Shown: in pieces, positions 25,220 through 34,773 of the stretch | Numbering within the stretch: the stretch's first letter is position 1 | Layout: each line of letters begins with the position of its first letter | Assembly: GCF_019195395.1 (NCBI RefSeq) | Contig: NZ_CP078067.1 | Location: 865,248-929,247, forward strand | DNA from: Kaistella faecalis | Lineage (GTDB): Bacteria > Bacteroidota > Bacteroidia > Flavobacteriales > Weeksellaceae | Direction of reading: 5' to 3' | Length of the DNA: 64,000 nucleotides | Translations under genes and position numbers: made by a program | Notes under the pieces: generated by a model | Told to the model about the DNA's origin: nothing | Database searches by the model: none | Seen by the model: only the letters and a program-made list of their open reading frames with translations

Positions 25220-25798
25220 TTATTTTGGCGCGTTCAGGGTTACCACGATATCTTTGTTTATGTTTTTCACCGATGAATATTTAGCATCACAAACGGAGGT
25301 GGTGAGGGTATAATTGCCTTTATCAATGAGAATAAAATTCTGGTTATGCGCCGGAACATCCAGATTATAGAATTTTCTACCGCTGATTTTTACAATTAAA
25401 TTACATTTAGATTTATTCACAATCTGCACATACGCCGTTCTGCTCGATGGATCACTGTTGAACATATGATTCAGTAAATCGGCAGTACGTTTATGCTTGT
25501 CATTCCGCCCGTCTTTCGCAACATCTTTTTTTATTGCAGTCTTTAATTTCTCAGTGCTGATCGGTTTTACAGTAGGTTTAGCAACACTCGCCTGCTGTGT
25601 GGCCGGTTTATTATTGTTTATAGCAGCTAATAGTTTACGCTTAAATTCCGGAGTTTTGGGGTGAGTCGGATTATACTTGATAAAGTTGGCAATAACCTGT
25701 GGATCCGTAGATTTTTCGACCTGAGCAACCGTATATTTAGATTGTGCGTGTGAAAAAAACGAAATAAAAAAAACCAGAATATATAGATATCTTTTCAT
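25220..25798 (-). CDS. Secreted protein with C-terminal beta domain, unknown function
   Basis: The 192-residue protein has a signal peptide (about residues 1-18, ending SHAQ). The first half (20-45) looks helical and repeat-like (VEKSTDPQVIANFIKYNPTH), then a Thr/Pro/Lys-rich linker (about 60-85) and a C-terminal beta domain (about 115-190) with YVQIVNKSKCNLIVKISG, YNLDVPAHNQNFILIDKG and TTSVCDAKYS, containing two Cys that could form a disulfide outside the cytoplasm. Similar small exported proteins are common in Chryseobacterium-like genomes, but I assign no function. Confidence 0.75.
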   Translation of the reverse strand: MKRYLYILVFFISFFSHAQSKYTVAQVEKSTDPQVIANFIKYNPTHPKTPEFKRKLLAAINNNKPATQQASVAKPTVKPISTEKLKTAIKKDVAKDGRNDKHKRTADLLNHMFNSDPSSRTAYVQIVNKSKCNLIVKISGRKFYNLDVPAHNQNFILIDKGNYTLTTSVCDAKYSSVKNINKDIVVTLNAPK

Positions 25799-25873
25799 TA
25801 AAGGAATGATTTATAGAAGTTTAAATTTTAGTAATAACGAAGAAATCTTCTTTTTAGTTTGTGCGAAATTTAT

Positions 25874-25881
25874 TATCTTTG
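25874..25881 (+). promoter_or_regulatory. -7 promoter element of tsf
   Basis: TATCTTTG matches TAnnTTTG and lies 55 bp before the tsf start. TTTG at 25858-25861 is only 12 bp upstream; at the canonical 19 bp there is TTTT. The element shows that tsf can be transcribed without rpsB. Confidence 0.6.
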
Positions 25882-25936
25882 CAACGCTTAAAATTCAAGC
25901 TAAACTAAACAAATTTTTAATAAAAAAAATAAATTT

Positions 25937-26758
25937 ATGTATACACCCGTTGCTGCAGACGTAGCCAAATTAAGAAACATTACAGGAGCAGGAATGATGG
26001 ACTGCAAAAAAGCCTTGGTTGAAGCTGAAGGAGATTTCGATAAAGCGATTGAAATCCTTAGAAAAAAAGGTCAGAAAGTTGCTGCGAACAGAGCCGACAG
26101 AGAATCTACTGAAGGAGCTGTTATCGCTAAAGTAAATGCAGACAATACTGCGGGAGTAATCATCGCTCTAAACTGCGAAACCGACTTCGTTGCAAAAAAT
26201 GACGATTTCGTAAAATTAGCTCACGAATTAGCTGAACTTGCTTTAGGTAAAACTAAAGAAGAATTTTTAGCTACAGATTTCCAGGGAACAACTGTTGCTG
26301 AGAAATTAATCGAGCAGACTGGTGTTATTGGTGAAAAAATTGAAATCGGTTCTTTCGAAACTATCGAAGGGCCATTCTTAGGAGCTTACATCCACGCTGG
26401 AAACAAGATTGCTGCAATCACTTCACTTTCAGCTGATGTTGACGGCGCTGCAGATGCTGCAAAAGCGGTATCAATGCAGGTTGCTGCAATGAACCCAATT
26501 GCACTTGACGAAACTATGGTTTCTCAGGAAGTTATCGACAGAGAACTGGATATCGAAAGAGAAATCTTGACTAAAGAAGGTAAACCTGCAAACATTATCG
26601 ATAATATCCTAAAAGGAAAAATGCAGAAATTCTACAAAGACAACACTTTGGTACACCAAGCTTTCATTAAAGACAGCGGTGTTTCTGTAGCTGATTATGT
26701 AAAATCTGTAAACGGAGATCTAAAAGTGGTAGGTTTTGTAAGAGTAAGTCTTACTTAA
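25937..26758 (+). CDS. tsf: Translation elongation factor Ts
   Basis: The 273-residue protein is the nucleotide-exchange factor for EF-Tu. The N-terminal UBA-like part has RNITGAGMMDCKKALVEAEG (about residues 13-32), the core contains the EF-Tu-contacting TDFVAKNDDF (about 81-90; bacterial consensus TDFVA+N), and the C-terminal module DNILKGKMQKFYKD is present. In most bacteria tsf follows rpsB; here the preceding gene is an unrelated one on the other strand, and tsf has its own promoter and terminator. Confidence 0.97.
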   Translation: MYTPVAADVAKLRNITGAGMMDCKKALVEAEGDFDKAIEILRKKGQKVAANRADRESTEGAVIAKVNADNTAGVIIALNCETDFVAKNDDFVKLAHELAELALGKTKEEFLATDFQGTTVAEKLIEQTGVIGEKIEIGSFETIEGPFLGAYIHAGNKIAAITSLSADVDGAADAAKAVSMQVAAMNPIALDETMVSQEVIDRELDIEREILTKEGKPANIIDNILKGKMQKFYKDNTLVHQAFIKDSGVSVADYVKSVNGDLKVVGFVRVSLT

Positions 26759-26777
26759 TCAAATCTTTTACTGATAT

Positions 26778-26814
26778 AAATCTCTTCCATTAATTGTGGA
26801 AGAGATTTTTTTTT
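26778..26814 (+). terminator. Rho-independent terminator of tsf
   Basis: AAATCTCTTCCA pairs with TGGAAGAGATTT around a short A/T loop and is followed by nine T residues, 20 bp after the tsf stop. Confidence 0.9.
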
Positions 26815-26853
26815 CGCCAAATATGAAGTAATTTTGTCACCCGGAAAAATACT

Positions 26854-29184
26854 ATGTCCAGAGCCAAAATTTTCAGCAGTTTTAACCTGCTTTTCATCTT
26901 ATTCAATATTTCTGTAAACGCACAGCAATATATCACGGTAGACACTTCTACTTATACCGCAGAACAGCTTGTACGCGATGTATTTATCGGCTCTCAGAAC
27001 GCAGGTTGTATTACCGTGTCTAATGTTTCCACTACAGGCTGGCAGAATGCCGGAGGCAGCGAGTCAAGCCACGGCTACTTCGAAAAAGGTTCACTGCCGT
27101 TTGATATCAGCAAAGGAATTATTCTGAGTACGGGAGCCGTTCGTAATGCACCAGGACCTAATAACGTTCTGCTGGATGATCAGGACGATCAATGGCAAGG
27201 CGATCCGGATTTGGCAGCTGCACTTCAGGAAAGCGTATATAACTATTTAAATGCAACTTCTATCGAGTTCGATTTCGTTGCAAACAATACCTCGGGCATC
27301 AGCTTCGAGTATCTGTTTCTCTCCGAAGAATACCGCCGTACCAACTGCACCTACTCCGACGGATTTGCTTTTCTGATCAAGAAGGCCGGGACCTCGGACC
27401 CCTACACCAATATTGCTCTGGTTCCCGGAACTCAAGATCCTGTGACTTCACTTTCCATAAATACTGCACCAAACTGCCCCAGAAATACTGGGTATTTTGG
27501 GAGTTTCAACGGAACCAACTCCCCCACCGCGTTCGATGGACAAACCAAAGTTCTTACCGCAAAAACAGATATTGTTCCCGGAGTTAAGTATCACATCAAG
27601 CTGGTAATTGCAGATCATCTTGCAGGCTCAGACCGGACCGGACGATACGATTCCGCAGTATTTCTTAAAGCTGGAAGTTTTGTTGGTAAAAAAGATTTGG
27701 GTCCCGACCTTCTGATAGCGAACAATAATCCTGTTTGCGAAGGAAGTTCTAAGATCCTGGATGCTACAACAGCGGGAGCTACTTCTTACCGGTGGTTTAA
27801 AGACGGAGTAGCGATTCCGGGAGCGACCAATGCACGACTTACCGTTCCGGGTGTAGTATCGAGTAATGGCAATTACGAAGTTGAAGTTAATATCGGTGGC
27901 TGCATTTTAACCGGTTCTGTCAAAATCGAAATTCAGGAAAAACCGGCGATTAATTTTGGGACTTTCACCCTTTGCGATGACAATTTATCCGGCGGCATTC
28001 CTGTAGATTTCTCAGAGTTTGACTCCCAGATTATTTCCAACTTCAATACTGCTTATCTTCCGAAATATTATCTGACGAAGCCAGCTTCGGAAACTGGAAC
28101 ATCTGGAACAGAGTTACAAAATGGATGGCTTCTTACCGGCGATACCCGCATTTATGTAAGAGTAGAAAGTGCGTTTGGCTGTAACCCGGAATTTGGCGAG
28201 ATCCTGCTTAAATTCGGCAATAAGACAATACTCCAAACAAATACGGTTTCTGATAATGTCTGCGACAATGATTTAAATGGCTCCGAGAGCGTAAACCTCA
28301 AAAATTATCAGAGCCAATTTACTACAGCATCAGACTTGACCGTTACCTTTTACAATTCCGCTGAGGACGCCAGAAACAAGGTAAATCCAATTACAGAAAG
28401 CCAGACGATTACTGCCTCCAAAACATTCGGCGTGCGTTTTGAAAGTTCCACCGCCTGTCCCAATGTAGGAACATTAATCATCAATTTAAAATCACCTAAG
28501 AAATCAACCGTTTTAAAGGATGTCATCATCTGTAATAACGCCTTAACTGTTTTAGATGCAGGACCTGGTTTCGATTCTTATCTTTGGAGCACTGGGGAAA
28601 CCACACCGCAAATCGGCAATGTTCCCGTGGGGGAATATTGGGTTGATTTAGGGTCCAATGGATGTATTTACCGACAAACCGTGAAGGTTTCCGCTTCCGT
28701 TTTACCTCAGATTACCAACATTGAGGTTTCGGGGAATACCGCAACAGTATTTGTTTCAGGCGGAATTCAGCCTTACGGATATTCTTTAGACAATATCAAC
28801 TTTCAGAGTTCTAATGTTTTTACAAATGTTCCACGCGGCCTGCACAAAATGTATGTTCTTGATGCTCAAAATTGCCAGACGGTAGAAAAAGATTTTCTGA
28901 TCATCAATCTTATCAACGTCATTACGCCAAATGGTGACGGGCTTAACGATGCGCTGGATTATTCTGATCTGAGAATTAAAGAGAATGTAAGTATACAAAT
29001 CTTCGACCGATACGGCACTCTTGTTTTTACCTCTAAAGACAATCAGTTTCTCTGGGACGGAAAACTACTCAGCGGAAGAGCGCTCCCGACAGGAAATTAC
29101 TGGTATATCCTGAACTGGACAGAACCGGAAACCCAGATTCCGGTATCCTACAAAGGCTGGATCTTACTTAAAAACCGAAATTAG
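26854..29184 (+). CDS. T9SS type B-sorted surface protein with choice-of-anchor L domain
   Basis: The 776-residue protein has a signal peptide (about 1-23, ending NAQ). Residues 40-275 form a choice-of-anchor L-type domain (SSHGYFEKGSLPFDISKGII, EYLFLSEEYRRTNCTYSDGF). An Ig-like segment follows (about 285-360, CEGSSKILDATTAGATSYRW), then further beta-sandwich repeats including SYLWSTGETTPQI. The C-terminus (about 685-776) is a type IX secretion type B sorting domain starting NVITPNGDGLNDAL and containing IFDRYGTLVF and WDGKLLSGRALPTGNYWYIL. It should be exported across the outer membrane and attached to the surface. Its role (adhesion or gliding) is inferred only. It converges on fmt. Confidence 0.92.
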   Translation: MSRAKIFSSFNLLFILFNISVNAQQYITVDTSTYTAEQLVRDVFIGSQNAGCITVSNVSTTGWQNAGGSESSHGYFEKGSLPFDISKGIILSTGAVRNAPGPNNVLLDDQDDQWQGDPDLAAALQESVYNYLNATSIEFDFVANNTSGISFEYLFLSEEYRRTNCTYSDGFAFLIKKAGTSDPYTNIALVPGTQDPVTSLSINTAPNCPRNTGYFGSFNGTNSPTAFDGQTKVLTAKTDIVPGVKYHIKLVIADHLAGSDRTGRYDSAVFLKAGSFVGKKDLGPDLLIANNNPVCEGSSKILDATTAGATSYRWFKDGVAIPGATNARLTVPGVVSSNGNYEVEVNIGGCILTGSVKIEIQEKPAINFGTFTLCDDNLSGGIPVDFSEFDSQIISNFNTAYLPKYYLTKPASETGTSGTELQNGWLLTGDTRIYVRVESAFGCNPEFGEILLKFGNKTILQTNTVSDNVCDNDLNGSESVNLKNYQSQFTTASDLTVTFYNSAEDARNKVNPITESQTITASKTFGVRFESSTACPNVGTLIINLKSPKKSTVLKDVIICNNALTVLDAGPGFDSYLWSTGETTPQIGNVPVGEYWVDLGSNGCIYRQTVKVSASVLPQITNIEVSGNTATVFVSGGIQPYGYSLDNINFQSSNVFTNVPRGLHKMYVLDAQNCQTVEKDFLIINLINVITPNGDGLNDALDYSDLRIKENVSIQIFDRYGTLVFTSKDNQFLWDGKLLSGRALPTGNYWYILNWTEPETQIPVSYKGWILLKNRN

Positions 29185-29194
29185 AATTCAGTTC

Positions 29195-30139
29195 TTATCT
29201 GGAGATATTATCGAAATGCTGAAAACCGTTGAGGAAATCCTTTACGCCCATCCTTTTTTTACCCTCCAACTGTAATTCTTCAGGGAAATAAGTTCCGTTT
29301 TTAGCGAAAATTTTAAAAGAATGTTTGTCGATCTCTAAACTTCCGGGAGTTTTGTCGTGCACGGAAATCTCAAACTTTCCTTTATAAATTTTAAGTGTTT
29401 TTTCCTCTTCTCCAATTTTTAAAGTGGTAAAAGCACACGGATACGGCGACATTCCGCGGATAAAATTATGGACGGTTTCTACCTCTTTTGTCCAGTCGAT
29501 CCGGGTATCTTCCTTAAAGATTTTAAAGGCATTTTTCGGATGTTCAACTTCAGGCTGCGGTTTTTCCTGTATTGAATTTTCCGCCAAGCCATCCAACGTT
29601 TTTACTACCAATTCTGCACCCATTATCATGAGTCTGTCATGCAGTTGACCGGCGTTTTCATCCGTTAAAATTTCGATTTCGTTCTGTAAAAGAATGTTTC
29701 CCTCATCAATCTTTTCGTTGATGAAAAAAGTCGTTGCGCCAGTTTTTTTCTCACCGTTAATGACTGCATAATTAATTGGAGCCGCACCACGATAATCCGG
29801 CAGAAGCGATGCGTGGAGATTGAAAGTACCAATTTTAGGCATTTCGAATAAGATTTTTGGCATCATCCTGAAAGCTACCACGACAAAAACGTCGGCATCT
29901 AATTCCTGAATACTTCTTAAAAATTCTTGATTTCTCAATTTTTCAGGCTGAAAAACCGGCAGATTATTTTCTACCGCGAAAGTTTTTACCGGGGATTCAT
30001 GAATTTTCTGGCCCCGTCCGCTGGCCTTATCAGCTACTGTTACAACGCCAACAATTTCATGTTGAGATTTATGAATTGCTTCGAGTGAGGTTTTTGCGAA
30101 TTCGGGAGTACCGAAGAATATAACTTTTAAAGGTTTCAT
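29195..30139 (-). CDS. fmt: Methionyl-tRNA formyltransferase
   Basis: The 314-residue enzyme formylates initiator Met-tRNA using 10-formyltetrahydrofolate. The N-terminal catalytic domain contains the Asn-His-Asp triad region FNLHASLLPDYRGAAPIN (about residues 105-122) and TTFFINEKIDEGNIL (about 134-148); the C-terminal OB-fold domain begins near residue 205. Length matches E. coli Fmt (315). A def gene is not adjacent. recQ lies 37 bp upstream on the same strand, so both may share a transcript. Confidence 0.96.
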   Translation of the reverse strand: MKPLKVIFFGTPEFAKTSLEAIHKSQHEIVGVVTVADKASGRGQKIHESPVKTFAVENNLPVFQPEKLRNQEFLRSIQELDADVFVVVAFRMMPKILFEMPKIGTFNLHASLLPDYRGAAPINYAVINGEKKTGATTFFINEKIDEGNILLQNEIEILTDENAGQLHDRLMIMGAELVVKTLDGLAENSIQEKPQPEVEHPKNAFKIFKEDTRIDWTKEVETVHNFIRGMSPYPCAFTTLKIGEEEKTLKIYKGKFEISVHDKTPGSLEIDKHSFKIFAKNGTYFPEELQLEGKKRMGVKDFLNGFQHFDNISR

Positions 30140-30176
30140 TTGAATTTAAATTTTTTTTGGATGTGATTCCTAAAAA

Positions 30177-32084
30177 TCACTCATGATTATATGCATACGT
30201 GCGGAAATTCAGCATTTTAACCTTTCCGGAATCCAGCAGATAAATAAGGTTTTCTAAAATATTTTCCTTTTCGTAATAATTTAATCTGATTGCGATTTCT
30301 TCTACGTTTGAAGGTTTCTGTTTCAGAATTTCGATAATTTCTTGAGAGACATTTCTTCCAAAAACGCTTTCTTTCTGCTGTTCACAAACAGAACAATTGC
30401 CACAGTTTTTAACTTCTTTTTCGCCAAAATAAGACAGAATCAGTTTCATTTTACAGAAATCACTGTTACGGACAAAGAATTTCATTTCTTCCCACTTCTG
30501 AAGTTTATTTTTCTGAATCTGTTCAAAAAGACACCAGTATTTACCCTGAACAGCTCTGTCATCACGATGTTTCAGGAATTTAATACTCGCCAGGGCACCA
30601 TCGATATATTCCACGTAATTTTTTTGCTGCAACTCCTTAATTCTTTCCTTGATGAGATGAGAATCTACGTTCATTTTGTTACTCAAAGTAAACTCACTGA
30701 ACATAATTTTATGAGTCGTAAGTCCGGAATAAGTCCTCAGAAGCAGTTCAATGAAATAGGCATCTTTTTTAGCAAGCAAATCAAGTTCATCCGGATTAAT
30801 TTTTAATTCCAGTGAAGAAAGCGAGCGGTTGCTGTTAAAAAAAACAATTTCCTGATTGTGCAGAAAACCAAGTACATTTCTGATTTTGGCCAATGACGCT
30901 TTGGTAAAATTCTGAATCTTCTGAATATGCAGTTGAAATACATTTTCTGCGAGATCGTTTTCAGCAATTTGAAACCCCGAATACAGGTAAGAAACAATGT
31001 TGTAAAACTCGTGCTTCGTTGGTGTTTGGTTCCGCAGTATTTGGTCAAAATTCGTAAGTTCCTGCTCATTCCAGAAGAGAAAAGCTGATGAAGGCTGACC
31101 ATCACGCCCAACCCTTCCGATTTCCTGATAATAATTCTCCAAGGATTGCGGCGGCGAGAAATGAACTACGAATCTAACGTTATCTTTATCGATTCCCATT
31201 CCAAATGCATTGGTAGAGATCAGCACATGATCATTACTTTTAAGCCAGTGGTTCTGCCTTGCATTTTTTTCCTTTACCGGAAGTCCCGCATGAAAGAAAT
31301 CGACATTATTGATACTGTTATTCTGAAGGAATTTCACAAGTTCCTCCGATTCTTTCCGCGTACGGACATAGATAATTCCGGAGGAGGTATTGTATTTCAT
31401 GAGATTCAGAATGCGCTGATACTTATCTGAAATTTTATCTGAAATGATTTTAATATTGGTCCGCCGAAAACTTTTCTTAAAGATTTCAGGATTTTTAAGG
31501 TTAAGTTTGAGCTTAATTTCCTGAAGTACTTTCGGAGTCGCCGTAGCGGTGAGCGCAAGACAGGGAATATCGAGAAACTGTGACCTGAAATCCTTTATAT
31601 TCTGATAGCTCGGCCGGAAATCCTGCCCCCATTCAGAAATACAGTGCGCCTCATCAACTGCGATGAAGGAGATTTGAATTTCTTCCAGATTCTGGAGAAA
31701 TACACGATTGGTCAGCCTTTCGGGCGATACATACAGCAGTTTTGTAAGTCCGTCTTTGCAGCGGTTATAAACCGTTTCTGCATCGAATTCATCGAGTTCT
31801 GATGAGAGATATTCAGCTTCAATTCCATTATTTTTAAGCTGATAAACCTGGTCTTTCATCAAAGCCAAAAGCGGGGAAACTACAATACATGTACCTTCCA
31901 AAACAAGCGCGGGAAGCTGATAACACAGCGATTTACCGCCACCTGTTGGAAGAAGTGCCAGCGAATCCCGGCCTTCGATAACCGAATTGATGATATTTTC
32001 CTGAGAGTCCCGGAATGTATCGTAACCCCAAAAATGTTTTAGGGTATCGAACTTTAACTGCTGAAAATCGTGGGAGGAAATCAT
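30177..32084 (-). CDS. recQ: ATP-dependent DNA helicase RecQ
   Basis: The 635-residue protein is a superfamily 2 helicase. Motif 0 FRDSQENIINSV, Walker A LLPTGGGKSLCYQLPA (about residues 42-57), DEAH box AVDEAHCISEWGQDFRPSY (about 140-158), SALTATAT-like LALTATATP and motif VI QEIGRVGRDGQPS mark the RecA core. The RecQ zinc site follows: CKMKLILSYFGE ... CGNCSVC (about 540-570). No C-terminal HRDC domain was recognised, so this is the HRDC-lacking form. The ATG at 32084 was chosen because the upstream 17 codons overlap the ompA terminator. Confidence 0.94.
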   Translation of the reverse strand: MISSHDFQQLKFDTLKHFWGYDTFRDSQENIINSVIEGRDSLALLPTGGGKSLCYQLPALVLEGTCIVVSPLLALMKDQVYQLKNNGIEAEYLSSELDEFDAETVYNRCKDGLTKLLYVSPERLTNRVFLQNLEEIQISFIAVDEAHCISEWGQDFRPSYQNIKDFRSQFLDIPCLALTATATPKVLQEIKLKLNLKNPEIFKKSFRRTNIKIISDKISDKYQRILNLMKYNTSSGIIYVRTRKESEELVKFLQNNSINNVDFFHAGLPVKEKNARQNHWLKSNDHVLISTNAFGMGIDKDNVRFVVHFSPPQSLENYYQEIGRVGRDGQPSSAFLFWNEQELTNFDQILRNQTPTKHEFYNIVSYLYSGFQIAENDLAENVFQLHIQKIQNFTKASLAKIRNVLGFLHNQEIVFFNSNRSLSSLELKINPDELDLLAKKDAYFIELLLRTYSGLTTHKIMFSEFTLSNKMNVDSHLIKERIKELQQKNYVEYIDGALASIKFLKHRDDRAVQGKYWCLFEQIQKNKLQKWEEMKFFVRNSDFCKMKLILSYFGEKEVKNCGNCSVCEQQKESVFGRNVSQEIIEILKQKPSNVEEIAIRLNYYEKENILENLIYLLDSGKVKMLNFRTYAYNHE

Positions 32085-32117
32085 GGGAGTAAAATTACTG
32101 AAACAAATGCCATCAGA

Positions 32118-32146
32118 CAAAAAAAAGCCACGCATTGCGTGGCTTT
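32118..32146 (-). terminator. Rho-independent terminator of the ompA-type gene
   Basis: AAAGCCACGCA / TGCGTGGCTTT is a near-perfect palindrome; on the minus strand it ends in a run of eight T residues, 20 bp after the stop codon at 32167. Confidence 0.85.
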
Positions 32147-32166
32147 AGTATTATAATTAAGTAAAA

Positions 32167-33606
32167 TTATTTAGCTTCGAAGTAAACCCTTCTGTTTGCT
32201 CTGTTTTTCCATTCCGGACATTTTGTAGCTGGATCGCACTCTGGATATTTAAGGTCTTTTTCACCTCTACCAATTGCTTCTAATTTACCTGCTTCTACTC
32301 CGTTATCGATCAGATAGTTCTTCACCGTATTTGCTCTTCTTTCAGAAAGATTCTGGTTGTAAGCATCAGAAGCTCTCGTATCTGTTCCTCCGATCACGTT
32401 GTATGTTCCGGATGAAGAGTTGATATAGTTTACAGCGTTATTAAGGATTGGCGTGTTAGAAGGAAGAATTCTGTCGGAATCTAAATCAAATTCAATTCCC
32501 TCAAGAGTTCTTGTATTATCTGTAACTGTACCACCTGTAGGACAACCGTTATTTTCAACAGGACCAGGTACTGTAACACATTTGTCGTAAAGGTCTATAA
32601 CTCCATCTAAATCTGTATCAAGCGCTACACCTGCACCATCAACTCTTGCTCCTGCAGGAGTATCAAGCTGTCTGTCCCAATCATCACATACACCGTCGTT
32701 ATCAGCATCTCCTTTCTTACAAACTTCTACATCCTGGTTTCTGTCAGCCAAAACATCAAGCTTGTAATAGATTTCCTGAAGCGGATCGTGCCACATCAAA
32801 TGAGACTGGTGTTTTCCTAATTTTAAAGACAAACCAAGGGTAGCATTAAAGAAGTTATCAGAAACCTGCTCTTCACGCTGATTGATCGGGCTGTACTGTG
32901 CACCTCCGCCGTCAAATTCATCATCTCCGGTTACAAAGTACATTACACGTCCTTCAATATCAATTTTTCTGTTTACTTTATATTTCAAGCCTGCACCTGC
33001 CTGACCGAACATAGACCCCAATTTGAAAGGTTTAATTTCAGTCATCAATCTTTGTCCGGCAGCATCTTCGAGATAAGCTCTGTAAGCCAAAGTCCCGACA
33101 CCTGCATAACCATGTAAAGCCCATCTGTATGGAGATTTATTATCAACTCTTCTTAATAGATTAGAAAAGTTAAGGTCTCCCAGGATCGAAATAGCATCGT
33201 ATTGGGTTCTCGCTCCTACATCCTGAAACGTATTACCGGTAGCGTTATCTGTTTTTGTATTAAACCATCCCTGACGGGTTTCGCCTCTGTCATACTGAAG
33301 ATTCAGCCCGAAAGCATGGGTAATCGCTTTATCAATACTTAAATAAGCAGAATATCCGAATACATTTTTACCATTCCCATTCTTGATGGAAGTTAAGTCG
33401 GCAGACTGCACCAATGGGATACCTGCTCCTACGGAAACAGCCCAGTCATTGAATCGTTTGGACTCCTGAGTAAACGGAGATACATTTGCAGACCCTGAAG
33501 AAAATGTGTTTGGATATCCTTCAGTAGAAACTGCAACGGAGTCTTGTGCAAAGATAGCAGTAGGTAAAACCAGTGCTAAAGCAAAGCTTGTTAAATTTAG
33601 TTTCAT
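32167..33606 (-). CDS. OmpA family outer membrane protein with thrombospondin type 3 repeats
   Basis: The 479-residue protein has a signal peptide (1-20), an N-terminal region (about 45-270) resembling an 8-strand outer-membrane barrel, a calcium-binding thrombospondin type 3-like segment (about 295-355, with DADNDGVCDDWDRQLDTP and TDLDGVIDLYDKC), and a C-terminal OmpA peptidoglycan-binding domain (about 365-479) with GGTDTRASDAYNQNLSERRA and VKNYLIDNGVEAGKLEAIGR. It should tie the outer membrane to the cell wall. It follows a truncated paralogue 25 bp upstream on the same strand. Confidence 0.93.
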   Translation of the reverse strand: MKLNLTSFALALVLPTAIFAQDSVAVSTEGYPNTFSSGSANVSPFTQESKRFNDWAVSVGAGIPLVQSADLTSIKNGNGKNVFGYSAYLSIDKAITHAFGLNLQYDRGETRQGWFNTKTDNATGNTFQDVGARTQYDAISILGDLNFSNLLRRVDNKSPYRWALHGYAGVGTLAYRAYLEDAAGQRLMTEIKPFKLGSMFGQAGAGLKYKVNRKIDIEGRVMYFVTGDDEFDGGGAQYSPINQREEQVSDNFFNATLGLSLKLGKHQSHLMWHDPLQEIYYKLDVLADRNQDVEVCKKGDADNDGVCDDWDRQLDTPAGARVDGAGVALDTDLDGVIDLYDKCVTVPGPVENNGCPTGGTVTDNTRTLEGIEFDLDSDRILPSNTPILNNAVNYINSSSGTYNVIGGTDTRASDAYNQNLSERRANTVKNYLIDNGVEAGKLEAIGRGEKDLKYPECDPATKCPEWKNRANRRVYFEAK

Positions 33607-33631
33607 AATTTATTTTTTTGTTAAGTGATGT

Positions 33632-34753
33632 TTATTGTACTGTTGTGTTTACATTTGTAGCGGCTCCTGATGGGCAACCGTTATTTTCTGCAGATCCGGG
33701 AACTGTAACGCATTTGTCATACAGATCGATGATACCGTCTAAATCCATATCAAGTGCTACACCTGCTCCATCAACTCTTGCGCCTGCAGGAGTATCCAGT
33801 TGTCTGTCCCAATCATCGCAAACTCCGTCATTGTCATTATCACCTTTTTCACAAACTACTAATTCGTCTGGCGTGTTTTCAAGAACAGTTGTTCTGTAAT
33901 AGGCTTCCTGAAGAGGATCATGCCATGCTAAGTGTGAAGCATGCTTTCCTAATTTGAAAGATAATCCAAGATTTACAGTAAGCAAATCATCGCTGTGCGA
34001 ATCATTAATAAGATTGTAGTTGATTCTTGGTGAATTAGTATCCCTGCGGTCACCTCCACCATCAAATTCCTCATCACCACTCATAATATACATGGTTCTA
34101 AGTTCTACATCCATAAGTTTGGATGCTTTATACTTTAGGCCAATACCCCCCTGATAAAAAAATGAATTGATACCCATTTTCTGATCTACCGCCAACGGAA
34201 AGGTTCGGGGATTGTAGTTCGAAATGTCCTGATCGAGGAGTAAAGTTTCATACCCCTGAATTCCTATACCTGCATAACCATGTAATGCCCAACGGTATGG
34301 TGAGCGATTATCTACACGTCTTAATAAATTAGAGAAATTAACATCTCCGAGTAAAGAGATCTGCTGGTACTTTGTCCAGGCATCGGCAACACCGGCTTTT
34401 ATGCCTTCAGCTCCGGGCAGTTGCCCACGCTGATTAGATTCTCCCATTTGGTATTGCAATCCAAGACCAAAGGCATGTGTAATCTGTTTGTCCAAACTTG
34501 CGTAAGCGTTCCAGCCCCAATTGATCTCATCACCATAGAAAGATGTTAAATCAGCTTTTGCCATCAATGCAGCACCTCCACCAACTGAAATTGCCCAGTC
34601 ATTGAATTTTCTTGATGAATTATTGAAGTTGTAAACATTGGCGGAACCGTTTGAAAACGTGTTTGGATATTTCTGATTATCCTCTAAAGCTGTGCCATCC
34701 TGGGCATAGAAAGCAATAGGCAGAAATAATGCTAAAAATAAACCTAATTTCAT
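33632..34753 (-). CDS. OmpA-like barrel protein lacking the OmpA domain (paralogue)
   Basis: The 373-residue protein is a close paralogue of the downstream OmpA gene: the same signal peptide pattern, barrel region (LLRRVDNRSPYRWALHGYAG versus LLRRVDNKSPYRWALHGYAG in the neighbour), and the thrombospondin type 3 segment (DNDNDGVCDDWDRQLDTP, NGCPSG). It stops nine residues after the NGCPSG motif, at the point where the neighbour's peptidoglycan-binding domain begins, so it cannot bind the wall through that domain. It looks like a tandem duplication with loss of the C-terminal domain, apparently still with an intact reading frame. Confidence 0.88.
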   Translation of the reverse strand: MKLGLFLALFLPIAFYAQDGTALEDNQKYPNTFSNGSANVYNFNNSSRKFNDWAISVGGGAALMAKADLTSFYGDEINWGWNAYASLDKQITHAFGLGLQYQMGESNQRGQLPGAEGIKAGVADAWTKYQQISLLGDVNFSNLLRRVDNRSPYRWALHGYAGIGIQGYETLLLDQDISNYNPRTFPLAVDQKMGINSFFYQGGIGLKYKASKLMDVELRTMYIMSGDEEFDGGGDRRDTNSPRINYNLINDSHSDDLLTVNLGLSFKLGKHASHLAWHDPLQEAYYRTTVLENTPDELVVCEKGDNDNDGVCDDWDRQLDTPAGARVDGAGVALDMDLDGIIDLYDKCVTVPGSAENNGCPSGAATNVNTTVQ

Positions 34754-34773
34754 ATTTATGTTTTTAATGTTTT

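Noticed and set aside
32646..33957. Plus-strand ORFs over the two OmpA-type genes and repeated DNA shared by them
   Set aside because: The repetition is explained by paralogous coding sequence on the minus strand, not by a CRISPR or mobile element.
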